NCBI GenBank assembly: GCA_015478775.1
Contig: JADMKP010000008.1
Location: 496,076 to 560,075 of the forward strand
Source of the DNA: Fermentimonas sp.
GTDB lineage: Bacteria; Bacteroidota; Bacteroidia; Bacteroidales; Dysgonomonadaceae
Direction of reading: 5' to 3'
DNA length: 64,000 nucleotides
In this document: positions 10,356 to 21,071 of the stretch, piece by piece
Layout of the letters: every line of letters starts with the position of its first letter
Numbering within the stretch: position 1 is the first letter of the stretch
Position numbers and translations under genes: made by a program
Notes under the pieces: model-generated
The model's input: the letters and a program-made list of their open reading frames with translations, nothing else
What the model was told of the DNA's origin: nothing
Databases searched by the model: none

Positions 10356-11343
10356 AAAGGTTTGGATTTAATTTGGAGTATTCGGTCTCAATAATATCTG
10401 TTAATACGTCTGTCATGTTTAAACCCGCAGCTTTTACTTGTTGAGGTATAAAGCTGGTTGTTGTCATTCCGGGTGTAGTATTAACTTCTAAAAAAATAGG
10501 TTTGCCATTCATTATTATATAATCTGCTCTAACAATTCCTTTTGCACCTGTAAGTTTATAAATTCTCTTTGTATCATTTTGAATTTGAGCTGTAATATCA
10601 ACATCGATACGTGCCGGTGTTATTTCTTCTACTTCCCCAAGATATTTGGCACCATAATCAAAAAACTCGTTTTTACTTACAACTTCAGTCAGTGGAAGTA
10701 CGGTGAATCCATTTTTTGTTTCAAAACAACCGCAGGTAACCTCAATTCCTTTGATATAACTCTCTACAATTACCTCGGTAGAATCATTAAAAGATTCATC
10801 GATAGCGCCCCTTAACGTGGACATCTCTTTTACCTTTGTAGTTGCAAAACTCGATCCACCAACATTAGGTTTAACAAATACAGGAAGTCCCAGTCTGTTT
10901 ATAATTTCATTAACGTCAATAATATCTCCAGCTCTAAGTAATATGGAGTCAGCAACACTAATACCAAAGTTTTTGAGGTAATTATTGCATGTGTATTTAT
11001 TAAATGTAAGTGCCGAAGATAGCACACCGCTGTTGGAGTAGGGGAAGTTGAGCATATCAAAATATCCTTGAAGCACTCCATCTTCACCGGGAGTGCCATG
11101 AATTGTGATATAAGCTAAATCAAACTTTATTTTATTGCCTTCTATTACAAAGCTAAAATCATTTTTATCAATTGCCACTTTACTGTCTTCGTATTCTACC
11201 TCCCATGAATCACGATTTATAACAACCTTGTATACGTTGTATTTTTCCTTATCTATGAATGAGTATATTCCGGATGCACTTTTTTCTGAAACAATTTTTT
11301 CAGCAGAATAGCCTCCCCACACAATTGCTATATTCTTTTTCAT
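10345..11343 (-). CDS. ddl: D-alanine--D-alanine ligase
   Basis: ATP-grasp ligase making D-Ala-D-Ala for peptidoglycan. The 332-residue length is typical. Motifs: N-terminal GGYSAEKIVS, ATP-grasp lysine segment LPVFVKPNVGGSSFATTKV (about residues 150-168), ligand-binding EVNTTPGMTTTSFIPQQ near residues 288-304. It lies 24 bp after rluD and overlaps the following acyltransferase gene. The order PASTA-rluD-ddl-acyltransferase recurs in Bacteroidales and links cell-wall precursor synthesis to envelope lipid synthesis. Confidence 0.97.
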   Translation of the reverse strand: MKKNIAIVWGGYSAEKIVSEKSASGIYSFIDKEKYNVYKVVINRDSWEVEYEDSKVAIDKNDFSFVIEGNKIKFDLAYITIHGTPGEDGVLQGYFDMLNFPYSNSGVLSSALTFNKYTCNNYLKNFGISVADSILLRAGDIIDVNEIINRLGLPVFVKPNVGGSSFATTKVKEMSTLRGAIDESFNDSTEVIVESYIKGIEVTCGCFETKNGFTVLPLTEVVSKNEFFDYGAKYLGEVEEITPARIDVDITAQIQNDTKRIYKLTGAKGIVRADYIIMNGKPIFLEVNTTPGMTTTSFIPQQVKAAGLNMTDVLTDIIETEYSKLNPNLYEY

Positions 11344-11367
11344 TATTGATTTTCCTAATTAGTGTAT

Positions 11368-12453
11368 TTACTGAAACTGATCTCTTGAAGCTGTATAATT
11401 TCTCCATTTTTCTATAACCTTACTCATGTCGTCGGGAATTTCACTATCGATATATATCTCTTCGGAGGTGCGTGGATGTATAAATCCTAATGATTTTGCA
11501 TGCAGAGCTTGTCGGGGACAAATATCGAAGCAGTTGCTTACAAACTGATTGTATTTCGTAAAACGAGTTCCGCGAAGGATCTCATTACCTCCGTATCTTT
11601 CGTCGTTGAAAATGGTGTGACCGATATGTTTCATATGCACTCTAATTTGGTGAGTGCGACCTGTATCGAGTTTGCACTCTATTAAAGTTACATAACCAAA
11701 TCGCTCTAATACTCTATAATGTGTAATAGCTGTTTTGCCTTGTTCTCCTTCAGGAAATACTTTCATAAGCATACGATTTTTTGGGTCGCGTCCAATGTTT
11801 CCCTCAATTGTACCACTATCACTTTCGGGGTTTCCCCAAACCAGTGCGTTGTATAAACGTTTAGTCTCTTTTCTGAAAAATTGTCTTGAGAGATTAGTTT
11901 TTGCATCAGGGGTTTTTGCCACCAAAAGTAGCCCCGAAGTGTCTTTGTCTATTCTGTGAACGAGTCCCAGTCTGGGGTCTTCCAGATCCTTTATATTGTC
12001 AAAGTTAAGATAATATGCAATAGCATTTACCAAGGTACCGGTGTAGTTTCCGTGACCAGGATGAACAACCATTCCGGGTGATTTATTTATTACCATCAGG
12101 TCGTCATCCTCATATACTATATTAAGAGGAATGTTTTCTGGAATTATTTCTAATTCGCGTCTGGGCCATTTTAGAACAAGTGTAACTATGTCTAGTGGTC
12201 TTACTTTATAATTTGATTTAACAGGATTCCCGTTTACTAGAATGCAATTAGCCTCTGCAGCTTGTTGCAGCCTGTTGCGGGAAGTGCCTTCAATACGTGA
12301 AGTTAAGAATTTATCAACTCGTAATGGACCCTGTCCTTTGTCGGCCACATATCTGTAGTGCTCATACATCAGATCTGGATTGTCTGATACTTCAATGATT
12401 TCAATATCATCTTCAGACAGAAAATCTTCATTATTATTATCTTCTTCTATCAC
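11368..12453 (-). CDS. rluD: RluD-type 23S rRNA pseudouridine synthase
   Basis: RluA-family pseudouridine synthase, most like RluD, which modifies helix 69 of 23S rRNA. An S4 RNA-binding domain spans about residues 40-95 (RVDKFLTSRIEGTSRNRLQ), followed by the catalytic domain with RLGLVHRIDKDTSGLLL containing the catalytic Asp, and TGRTHQIRVHMKHIGH. The acidic 25-residue N-terminal extension is common in Bacteroidota homologues. It is the second gene after the PASTA gene with 10 bp between them. The exact uridine targets are inferred from family membership. Confidence 0.93.
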   Translation of the reverse strand: MIEEDNNNEDFLSEDDIEIIEVSDNPDLMYEHYRYVADKGQGPLRVDKFLTSRIEGTSRNRLQQAAEANCILVNGNPVKSNYKVRPLDIVTLVLKWPRRELEIIPENIPLNIVYEDDDLMVINKSPGMVVHPGHGNYTGTLVNAIAYYLNFDNIKDLEDPRLGLVHRIDKDTSGLLLVAKTPDAKTNLSRQFFRKETKRLYNALVWGNPESDSGTIEGNIGRDPKNRMLMKVFPEGEQGKTAITHYRVLERFGYVTLIECKLDTGRTHQIRVHMKHIGHTIFNDERYGGNEILRGTRFTKYNQFVSNCFDICPRQALHAKSLGFIHPRTSEEIYIDSEIPDDMSKVIEKWRNYTASRDQFQ

Positions 12454-12463
12454 AAAGGATTAT

Positions 12464-13129
12464 TTAGAAAAATGAATCGTCAAATTGTCCCCTATCACTA
12501 GATTGGTTAGTAGTTCCATTTTCAAGCTGATCTGGTGTGATAATTATTTCGCTATCAACTCCTAGTGAGTCAGTGAGCTGACTATTGCTAACTTTTAAAT
12601 GGAGTGGAGATTCGGCAGGTATTTTTTCATCAGGAGCAAGTGGTCTGCCACGATATTCAACTGCCAAAACTAAACCTGAATATTCAGATGGCACCTCTTC
12701 TATTGAAATCTGAGTGAATCCAAGCGAATTTAATAATGCCAGAGCTTGTCTTGTTGAGTAGTCTACAAGTCCAGGAACAACTATTTGTTGTGGGTTTTTT
12801 GAATAGACAGTAACATATATTGAACGACCTTCTTTTACTTTGTTATTCGATTTTGGAGTTTGATCCAAAATTGCTCCAGGAACTGCATCGCGATTATAAA
12901 TTGAGTCTACAATTTCAATATGTAGTCCTTTAGCGTTTAATATTGTGTTTGCTTCATTTATTTGTAATCCCTCCAATTTGGGTACAACTATATTCTGACC
13001 ATGTCGGGTATATATATGTAGAAACACTAGTGTGAGTATAACTAGTAATCCTCCAGTGATAAAAATCATTGTGAGATTCTTTAGGATGCTATTACCAAGA
13101 ATTGGCTTTTTAGCTTGTTTTTTGCTCAT
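12464..13129 (-). CDS. PASTA domain membrane protein (no kinase)
   Basis: Bitopic membrane protein of 221 residues: a short basic N-terminus (MSKKQAKKP), one transmembrane helix around residues 20-42, then PASTA repeats. Two are clear, starting at NIVVPKLEGLQINEANTIL and QIVVPGLVDYSTRQALALL, plus a third degenerate one. PASTA domains bind peptidoglycan fragments or beta-lactams; here they are not attached to a Ser/Thr kinase or a penicillin-binding protein. I chose the ATG at 13129 because the reading frame upstream of it encodes an unlikely hydrophobic leader that runs into the rpmH terminator. It begins the PASTA-rluD-ddl run. Confidence 0.85.
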   Translation of the reverse strand: MSKKQAKKPILGNSILKNLTMIFITGGLLVILTLVFLHIYTRHGQNIVVPKLEGLQINEANTILNAKGLHIEIVDSIYNRDAVPGAILDQTPKSNNKVKEGRSIYVTVYSKNPQQIVVPGLVDYSTRQALALLNSLGFTQISIEEVPSEYSGLVLAVEYRGRPLAPDEKIPAESPLHLKVSNSQLTDSLGVDSEIIITPDQLENGTTNQSSDRGQFDDSFF

Positions 13130-13204
13130 AATGTAGGCGTTAGTAGTTACTTGAAGTAAATAGTACAACAAAAGTAGTAAAAAAATGGGAGTAGTGGAAG
13201 CACT

Positions 13205-13241
13205 AATAAAAAACAGGAACACGGTATACCGAATTCCTGTT
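13205..13241 (-). terminator. rpmH terminator
   Basis: Arms at 13212-13219 and 13234-13241 (AACAGGAA/TTCCTGTT) enclose a second self-complementary segment, CGGTATACCG. On the minus strand the hairpin is followed by TTTTTTATTAG; a T-run also follows on the plus strand, so it could act in both directions. It separates rpmH from the PASTA gene. Confidence 0.7.
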
Positions 13242-13307
13242 TTTTCTTCGCATCAATTATAAATGACACGAGATATTCTTTTAGTAGTGTTATTGTATCA
13301 CAAATAA

Positions 13308-13454
13308 TTAATATTCGTCGGATACAGTTAATCTTGCTCTGCCTTTTGCGCGACGTGTAGCAAGTACTTTTCTACCGTTCTTTGTTGCCATTCTTGAACG
13401 GAAACCGTGTTTGTTTTTTCTTTTTCTGTTTGACGGCTGGAATGTTCTTTTCAT
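13308..13454 (-). CDS. rpmH: 50S ribosomal protein L34
   Basis: Small basic ribosomal protein of the large subunit. The start at 13454 gives 48 residues beginning [19 protein letters not shown], the invariant L34 N-terminus; the frame is open 19 codons further upstream but that part has no L34 similarity. The C-terminus ends [14 protein letters not shown]. The gene is divergent from tRNA-Glu and rpsT and is followed by its own terminator. Confidence 0.97.
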   Translation of the reverse strand: MKRTFQPSNRKRKNKHGFRSRMATKNGRKVLATRRAKGRARLTVSDEY

Positions 13455-13627
13455 TTGACTATATATATAATTGTTTATTTTCTTTGGATTACCTATATTT
13501 ACGGGGTGCAAAATTAGATAAAATAATTAAAAGTACCAATTATATAGAGTAGAAAAAAACATTTTCATTAATTAAATAAGAAAATACATCCCTTTGTGAA
13601 AAAAAATAAGAAATAAATTAGAAAAGT

Positions 13628-13658
13628 TTTGCAGTTATAAAAAAAGGCTCTATATTTG
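13628..13658 (+). promoter_or_regulatory. promoter of tRNA-Glu/rpsT
   Basis: TTTG (13628-13631), 19-bp spacer and TATATTTG (13651-13658) match the Bacteroidota housekeeping promoter fully. It lies 55 bp before tRNA-Glu and is the clearest promoter in the window. Confidence 0.85.
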
Positions 13659-13713
13659 CACCCGCAATTTGAGCATTGCATCATTTTAACATAAGGGTTC
13701 ACGCCTTGCATAA

Positions 13714-13785
13714 GGCCCATTCGTCTATCGGTTAGGACGCAAGATTTTCATTCTTGAAAGAGGAGTTCGACTCTCCTATGGGCTA
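13714..13785 (+). tRNA. tRNA-Glu (anticodon TTC)
   Basis: The 72-nt sequence folds as a cloverleaf. The acceptor arms GGCCCAT/ATGGGCT pair with one terminal G-U. The anticodon stem CAAGA/TCTTG holds loop TTTTCAT with anticodon TTC, and the T arm contains GTTCGAC. CCA is not encoded: CTA follows the discriminator A. It is probably cotranscribed with rpsT, 30 bp downstream. Confidence 0.95.
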
Positions 13786-13815
13786 CTAATAAAAAAGGAA
13801 ATAAAGTCAACTAAG

Positions 13816-14070
13816 ATGGCAAATCACAAATCAGCAGTTAAAAGAATAAGACAAGCAAAAACTTTGCGTTTAACAAACAGATATGTTTCACGTACAACCA
13901 GAAATAAAGTACGCGAATTCCGCTCAATTGAAACAAAAGAGGAAGCTCAGAAAATGTATCCTGAGGTTTGTTCAATGTTGGACAAACTAGCAAAGAAGAA
14001 TGTAATTCATCAAAACAAAGCTAATAATTTAAAGTCAAAACTGGCATCTCATTTAAATGCTTTGAACTGA
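13816..14070 (+). CDS. rpsT: 30S ribosomal protein S20
   Basis: Basic helical ribosomal protein that binds 16S rRNA during early small-subunit assembly. The 84 residues begin [19 protein letters not shown], the family signature, and end [14 protein letters not shown]. It shares a promoter with tRNA-Glu, an arrangement common in Bacteroidota, and is followed by an intrinsic terminator. Confidence 0.97.
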   Translation: MANHKSAVKRIRQAKTLRLTNRYVSRTTRNKVREFRSIETKEEAQKMYPEVCSMLDKLAKKNVIHQNKANNLKSKLASHLNALN

Positions 14071-14096
14071 TTATAAATTTGAAAATTATAAAAATG

Positions 14097-14126
14097 GACC
14101 GGACAGAAATGTTCGGTCTTTTTTTT
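14097..14126 (+). terminator. rpsT terminator
   Basis: GACCGGAC (14097-14104) pairs with GTTCGGTC (14111-14118) around a 6-nt loop, with one G-U pair, followed by eight or more T residues. Confidence 0.85.
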
Positions 14127-14216
14127 GGTTTCATCTGTTTGATTTATTGGTATTATGAAAAATGAAAACTATTATAAAAATATAAATAAAATGCATTCTG
14201 AAAAAACCTAAAAACG

Positions 14217-14247
14217 TTGCAAAAGAGGTGGATTTTTTGTAAATTTG
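14217..14247 (+). promoter_or_regulatory. gyrB promoter
   Basis: TTG (14217-14219), 20-bp spacer and TAAATTTG (14240-14247) fit the Bacteroidota promoter pattern, 72 bp before gyrB. Confidence 0.75.
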
Positions 14248-14316
14248 CTCAGTTATAGATTCAATTTTAATAAGATATAAACAGACTAACTTTCAGATAG
14301 TTTAAATAAATTATAA

Positions 14317-16278
<1,962 letters not shown>

Positions 16279-16302
16279 TTAAATTTATTATTATAGTAAA
16301 TA

Positions 16303-17220
16303 ATGAGGCTTCCTGACCCCTTACAATTCAACGATAATGCTATAATACTTTCTCCTTCGGGAAATATTGATGATTATCTGGTACATAACACCGCTGCAAT
16401 TCTTAAGGAGTGGGGTTTAAGGCCAAAGATCAGTAAATATGCTCTTGGTAAAAGTGGACGTTTTAGTGGAACTGTGGAAGAAAGATTGCAAGATCTTCAG
16501 GAAGCTTTTGATGATCCTACAATCAAACTTATTATTTGTTCCAGAGGTGGATATGGTGCAGTTCATTTACTTGAAAAATTAGACTTCAAAGGAATAAGAA
16601 GAAATCCAAAATGGGTTATTGGATATAGTGATATTACGGCAATCCATTGTGCACTTCAGGTTCATGGAATTGCATCTTTACATGCTCCTATGGCTAAACA
16701 TTTTTCGGATGAAGGTGTTAATGATTTGTCAGTAAGATATACTAAAAGTTTATTATCCGGACAATCAGTTGATTATGAAATACCAGTAGCAGAAAACTTC
16801 ACTTTTAATTGTCAGGGACGTGCAATTGGAAAGCTTTTTGGAGGCAATTTATCTGTCCTCTGTGGAATTATTGGTACCCCATTCTTAAAAATACCTAATA
16901 ATGGAATACTCTTTTTAGAGGAGATTGGTGAAGCCCCTTATAAGGTAGATCGAATGATATATCAACTTAAACTGGCGGGAGTATTTAAAAGGATAAATGG
17001 ATTAATACTAGGCAAATTTACCGATTATGAAGAGGATGAGAAGATGTATTTCTCTTTAAAGGAGTCTATATTAAATGCAACCAAAGAATATAATATCCCC
17101 ATAGGTTTTGATTTTCCTGTAGGACATGTAAAGTTAAATTTCCCGCTTATAATGGGAGAAGATGCTGAATTACTAATCCAAAAAGATAAGATATCATTTA
17201 AACAACAAGTAAATTTATAG
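16303..17220 (+). CDS. LD-carboxypeptidase (peptidase S66 family)
   Basis: Serine peptidase that removes the terminal D-Ala from tetrapeptide stems during murein recycling (LdcA), or a related MccF-type enzyme. The length of 305 is normal. Family features: SPSGNIDD near the N-terminus, CSRGGYGAVHLLEKLDF and the nucleophile elbow GYSDIT (about residues 107-112), Glu in LFLEEIGEAPYKVDRM and His in FPVGHVKLNFPLIMG. It has no signal peptide, so it is cytosolic as expected for recycling. It follows gyrB by 24 bp and precedes the antiporter by 6 bp. Confidence 0.9.
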   Translation: MRLPDPLQFNDNAIILSPSGNIDDYLVHNTAAILKEWGLRPKISKYALGKSGRFSGTVEERLQDLQEAFDDPTIKLIICSRGGYGAVHLLEKLDFKGIRRNPKWVIGYSDITAIHCALQVHGIASLHAPMAKHFSDEGVNDLSVRYTKSLLSGQSVDYEIPVAENFTFNCQGRAIGKLFGGNLSVLCGIIGTPFLKIPNNGILFLEEIGEAPYKVDRMIYQLKLAGVFKRINGLILGKFTDYEEDEKMYFSLKESILNATKEYNIPIGFDFPVGHVKLNFPLIMGEDAELLIQKDKISFKQQVNL

Positions 17221-17226
17221 AAAAAG

Positions 17227-18744
17227 ATGCAAATTAATATGGAGTTATTACTACTTCTAGGGTCAATTTTATTCTTTATAAGTATGTTGGTCGGGAAAGC
17301 AGGAACAAGATATGGAGTTCCCGTACTTTTATTATTCCTGGTAGTAGGGATGGTATTTGGTTCAGATGGTTTTGGACTTAATTTTGAGAATGTGCAAGTA
17401 GCACAAGCTATAGGTTCGGTCTGTTTAATCATGATACTTTTCTCAGGAGGTTTAGATACAAAATATAATGAAATTAAACCCATTGTATGGCCTGGCGTTG
17501 TACTAGCAACAATAGGCGTTCTTTTAACTGCATTAGTAACCGGTTTATTTATTTATTGGTTATCTGGTATGCTTTTTCCATCAATGGGAATAGGACTTGT
17601 TACAGCAATGTTACTTGCATCTACTTTTTCATCAACCGACTCTGCTTCTGTATTTGGTATTTTACGTTCTAAAGGTCTGATCTTAAAGAATAATCTTCGT
17701 CCCTTACTCGAGCTTGAGAGTGGTAGTAACGACCCAATGGCTTATATGCTAACAATCATGTTTATGCAGATCATACGTTCTGGTGGTAACCCTGATTATG
17801 GTATGGTGGCAATAATGGTTGTTGTGCAACTTTTGGTTGGTGCTGTAGCAGGTTACCTGCTTGGCAAACTTGCGGTAAAGATAATTAATCGTATTAGAAT
17901 GGGAAATACTTCGCTTTATCCTATTCTTCTACTTACAATGGGGATTTTTATATATTCTGCAACTTACTATCTTCAGGGTAATGGATATCTTGCTGTTTAT
18001 ATAGCTGGACTTGTTATCGGAAATTCAAAATTTTCCCATAAACGTTCATCAATGAATTTTATGGATGGTTTTGCATGGATGAGTCAAATCCTTCTATTTT
18101 TAACTCTAGGTTTATTAGTTAATCCAAGTGAGCTAATTTCTGTTTTTATCCCTGCTTTAATAGTCTCTGCATTTTTAATTTTCATTGGACGTCCTATAGT
18201 GGTGTTTTTCACTCTTATTCCTTTTAGAAAGATTAAAATAAAAGATAAGCTATATGTATCATGGGTAGGTTTAAGAGGTGCGGTTCCAATAATTTTTGCA
18301 ATTATTCCTCTAGCTGCAGGAGATATTCCACATGCAAGATGGGTGTTTAATATGGTATTTGTGATAACAATAGTCTCTCTTCTTGTTCAAGGTACTTCAC
18401 TTCCTATGATTGCCAGATGGTTAGGTCTTGCTGAAAAGCCACCAAGTTATAAGGAGTTTGAAGATTTTGATTTTGAGTTCGCAGAAGAAATTAAATCAGC
18501 AATGACCGAGATTCATATTTCAGAAGACACTCTTAATTATGGTAAAAATCTTATAGAGATGCCTCTACCGGACAAGACTTTGGTAGTTATGGTTAAGAGA
18601 GGAGCTATTTATTTCGTCCCTACTGGTTTGACCGAACTTCACGCCGGCGATAAACTACTTGTGATATCGGATGATGAAGATGCGCTTAAAGAAACTTATA
18701 AGAATATTGGTATATCGGATTACTCATACCAAAAAAATAAATAG
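17227..18744 (+). CDS. K+/H+ antiporter (CPA1 family, CvrA/NhaP2 type)
   Basis: Inner-membrane monovalent cation/proton antiporter with about twelve transmembrane segments in residues 5-405. Signature segments are LFSGGLDTKYNEI, STFSSTDSASVF and ELESGSNDPMAYML, the last containing the paired acidic residues of the ion-binding region. A cytosolic regulatory TrkA-C domain follows (about residues 415-500, ending with the pattern ...HAGDKLLVISDDED). That combination is characteristic of the YcgO/CvrA/NhaP2 group, usually K+/H+. An alternative ATG lies four codons downstream (17239). Ion specificity is inferred from the family. Confidence 0.9.
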   Translation: MQINMELLLLLGSILFFISMLVGKAGTRYGVPVLLLFLVVGMVFGSDGFGLNFENVQVAQAIGSVCLIMILFSGGLDTKYNEIKPIVWPGVVLATIGVLLTALVTGLFIYWLSGMLFPSMGIGLVTAMLLASTFSSTDSASVFGILRSKGLILKNNLRPLLELESGSNDPMAYMLTIMFMQIIRSGGNPDYGMVAIMVVVQLLVGAVAGYLLGKLAVKIINRIRMGNTSLYPILLLTMGIFIYSATYYLQGNGYLAVYIAGLVIGNSKFSHKRSSMNFMDGFAWMSQILLFLTLGLLVNPSELISVFIPALIVSAFLIFIGRPIVVFFTLIPFRKIKIKDKLYVSWVGLRGAVPIIFAIIPLAAGDIPHARWVFNMVFVITIVSLLVQGTSLPMIARWLGLAEKPPSYKEFEDFDFEFAEEIKSAMTEIHISEDTLNYGKNLIEMPLPDKTLVVMVKRGAIYFVPTGLTELHAGDKLLVISDDEDALKETYKNIGISDYSYQKNK

Positions 18745-18755
18745 ATAAAACTAGA

Positions 18756-19766
18756 ATGAAAAAATTGAGGCTGTTATCACTTATAGTAATTATTATTACA
18801 GGGATATTTTTTACAATGTCATGCAACTCCTGTCAATCTAAAAAGGAGATTGTTTTGACCGAATCTTATGTAATTAAATCTCCTAGCTTCAATGCAGATA
18901 GCGCTTATAAATTTGTAGAGAGACAAGTTGAATTTGGGTCACGTGTTCCAGGTACTATGGCACATAAAGAGTGTGGAGATTACTTGGTTTCAAAGCTTAA
19001 TGAATTTGGAGCTTCGGTAATTCAGCAGAGAGCCAATATAACACATTACGATGGTCAGAATATTGAAATAAGAAATATTATTGGAATATATAATCCCGAT
19101 GCTCATAAGAGAATTTTACTATTCGCACATTGGGATTCCAGACCTTTTTCTGACGAAGAGTCAGATCCTGCTACCCGCAATCTTCCTGTAGCTGGTGCAG
19201 ATGACGGAGCTAGTGGTGTAGGAACCTTATTAGAAGTGGCAAGACAGATAAATTTACACCCCATAGATTTGGGTATCGATATAATCTTTTTTGATTTAGA
19301 AGATTGGGGTCAACCCTCGTATTCTACCGAATGGGTTCAGGGCAACTGGTGGTGTGTTGGTTCTCAATATTGGTCAGAACATCCTCATGTAGAAAATTAT
19401 AAAGCAGATTTCGGTATTCTTCTAGATATGGTAGGTGGAGCTAATGCAACTTTCATGAAAGAAGGTTACTCATTGCAATATGCTTCTAATCTTGTAGACA
19501 AAATATGGAGTACTGCATTGAAAATGGGATATGGAAATTACTTTGTTCCCAACAGGGGAGGGTATATAACAGACGACCATGTGCAGGTTAACCAGAATCA
19601 TAGAGCACCAAGTGCCAATATAATTAATTTGAAATCAGATACTAGTACTGGTTTCGCAGCATATTGGCATACCCAGAAAGACGATATGCGTAATATAGAT
19701 AAAAATACTCTTAAAGCTGTTGGACAAACAGTATTGGAGGTAATCTACAATGAGCAAGTAGATTGA
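18756..19766 (+). CDS. M28-family lipoprotein, glutaminyl-peptide cyclotransferase type
   Basis: Exported lipoprotein (lipobox in FTMSCNSCQ, Cys about 23) with an M28 zinc-hydrolase fold. The zinc-binding stretches are FAHWDSRPFSDE, AGADDGASGVG, FFDLEDWGQPS and TDDHVQVNQ. The WDSRPF and single-zinc arrangement resembles glutaminyl cyclases, which convert N-terminal Gln to pyroglutamate on exported proteins. Bacteroidota use such enzymes in the periplasm, where many exported proteins start with Gln after signal cleavage. An aminopeptidase activity cannot be excluded from sequence alone. The length of 336 fits. The gene is 11 bp after the antiporter gene. Confidence 0.8.
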   Translation: MKKLRLLSLIVIIITGIFFTMSCNSCQSKKEIVLTESYVIKSPSFNADSAYKFVERQVEFGSRVPGTMAHKECGDYLVSKLNEFGASVIQQRANITHYDGQNIEIRNIIGIYNPDAHKRILLFAHWDSRPFSDEESDPATRNLPVAGADDGASGVGTLLEVARQINLHPIDLGIDIIFFDLEDWGQPSYSTEWVQGNWWCVGSQYWSEHPHVENYKADFGILLDMVGGANATFMKEGYSLQYASNLVDKIWSTALKMGYGNYFVPNRGGYITDDHVQVNQNHRAPSANIINLKSDTSTGFAAYWHTQKDDMRNIDKNTLKAVGQTVLEVIYNEQVD

Positions 19767-19817
19767 AATCCATGTATGGATAGTAAGGGTAATAAAATTT
19801 AAGTGATACAAATAATA

Positions 19818-20255
19818 ATGCAAACAATAAACGATATACAGCAAGAAATAATTGACGAGTTCAGTATTTTTGATGATTGGATGGATAAATATTCACTCAT
19901 CATTGAGTATGGAAATTCATTAACAAAATTAGATGATAAATATAAAATACGCGAGAATGTTATTGAAGGATGTCAGAGTCGTGTTTGGTTACAGACCGAT
20001 TATAGGGACGGAAAATTACACTTTCAAGCTGAAAGCGATGCCATTATAGTCAAAGGTTTGCTTGCTTTAGTACTTAGAATTTTCAGCAATCGCACACCAA
20101 ATGAAATCATTGATACCGATCTTAAATTTATGAAGGAAATAGGTTTAACAGATCATCTATCACCCACCCGTTCAAACGGGTTATTGTCGGTAATTAAGCA
20201 AATAAGATATTATGCAATAGCTTTCAAGGCTAAAGAAGAGAAGAATAATAATTAA
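19818..20255 (+). CDS. sufE: SufE family cysteine desulfurase partner
   Basis: Sulfur acceptor that takes persulfide sulfur from SufS during Fe-S cluster assembly. The conserved acceptor Cys52 lies in VIEGCQSRVWL. The 145-residue length is typical. I chose the ATG at 19818; the frame also has GTG at 19803, but MQTINDIQQEII starts the recognisable helix. No suf genes are adjacent, so the desulfurase partner must be encoded elsewhere. Confidence 0.92.
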   Translation: MQTINDIQQEIIDEFSIFDDWMDKYSLIIEYGNSLTKLDDKYKIRENVIEGCQSRVWLQTDYRDGKLHFQAESDAIIVKGLLALVLRIFSNRTPNEIIDTDLKFMKEIGLTDHLSPTRSNGLLSVIKQIRYYAIAFKAKEEKNNN

Positions 20256-20264
20256 AACTATAAG

Positions 20265-21047
20265 CTAACTACCGTTCTTGCTTAACTCTTCCGACCTGTT
20301 TCTGGCAGCATTTAAAACTTCTTCAAAATGTTTACCAATCTCATGGCTACGGAAATATTCTAATCCAGCTTGAGTAGTTCCTCCCTTACTGGTAATATTA
20401 TTAATAAGCTCTTCTATGCTATAATCCTTTTGGTTCTCCATAAAATAAAGTGTAGTTCCTCTTGTAAGCTCAAGTAATAACTCATCGGGAAGAGTACCTG
20501 GTAAATTAAACTCCTTCAGTTTATTTTTAAATATTTGAATGAAAGCGAGTATAAAAGCAGGACCACTTCCAAATACAGATGTGAAAAGATCAAAAGCACT
20601 TTCTTCAAGCTTAACAACTTTACCCAATTTCCCTAATAAGTTATAAACATCCTCTCCCTTTTCATTTTCGGGATGATTGGAATAGAATGCTGTAACAGAT
20701 GATTTGTAAGCCATTGCAAGATTGGGCATAATACGTATTATCAATTGATCCTTGCCTAAGTGCTTCTCAATAAAATCAATACTTCTGCCAGCAACAGGAG
20801 TCAAAATAGTTTTTCCGCTTATGTCTAATTTCTTAAGATCTTCAAGTACAGTTGATAGGTCTTGTGGTTTAACAGTTAACCATATAATGTCAGCGTTCAA
20901 TACCAGTTGTTCAAGTGTAGAGCAGAACTTAATATCCACATCTTTTTTAGATCTTGCATAATAAAAAAACTCGATATCAACCTCATTCTTAAGCCCCAAA
21001 TAGATTGCTTTTGCTAAATTACCAAAACCTATAAACCCATGTTTCAT
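20265..21047 (-). CDS. proC: pyrroline-5-carboxylate reductase
   Basis: Final step of proline synthesis, NAD(P)H-dependent reduction of pyrroline-5-carboxylate. The Rossmann motif HGFIGFGNLAKAIYLGL opens the protein when the ATG at 21047 is used (the frame extends seven codons further). Further features are VKPQDL, RIMPNLAMAYKSSVTAFY, the dimer/active-site stretch FGSGPAFILAF and the C-terminal SKGGTTQAGLEYF. It is last in proA-proB-proC, 24 bp after proB. Having all three proline genes contiguous is uncommon overall but seen in some Bacteroidota. Confidence 0.93.
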   Translation of the reverse strand: MKHGFIGFGNLAKAIYLGLKNEVDIEFFYYARSKKDVDIKFCSTLEQLVLNADIIWLTVKPQDLSTVLEDLKKLDISGKTILTPVAGRSIDFIEKHLGKDQLIIRIMPNLAMAYKSSVTAFYSNHPENEKGEDVYNLLGKLGKVVKLEESAFDLFTSVFGSGPAFILAFIQIFKNKLKEFNLPGTLPDELLLELTRGTTLYFMENQKDYSIEELINNITSKGGTTQAGLEYFRSHEIGKHFEEVLNAARNRSEELSKNGS

Positions 21048-21071
21048 ATTTAATTCAACCTTTATCAATTC

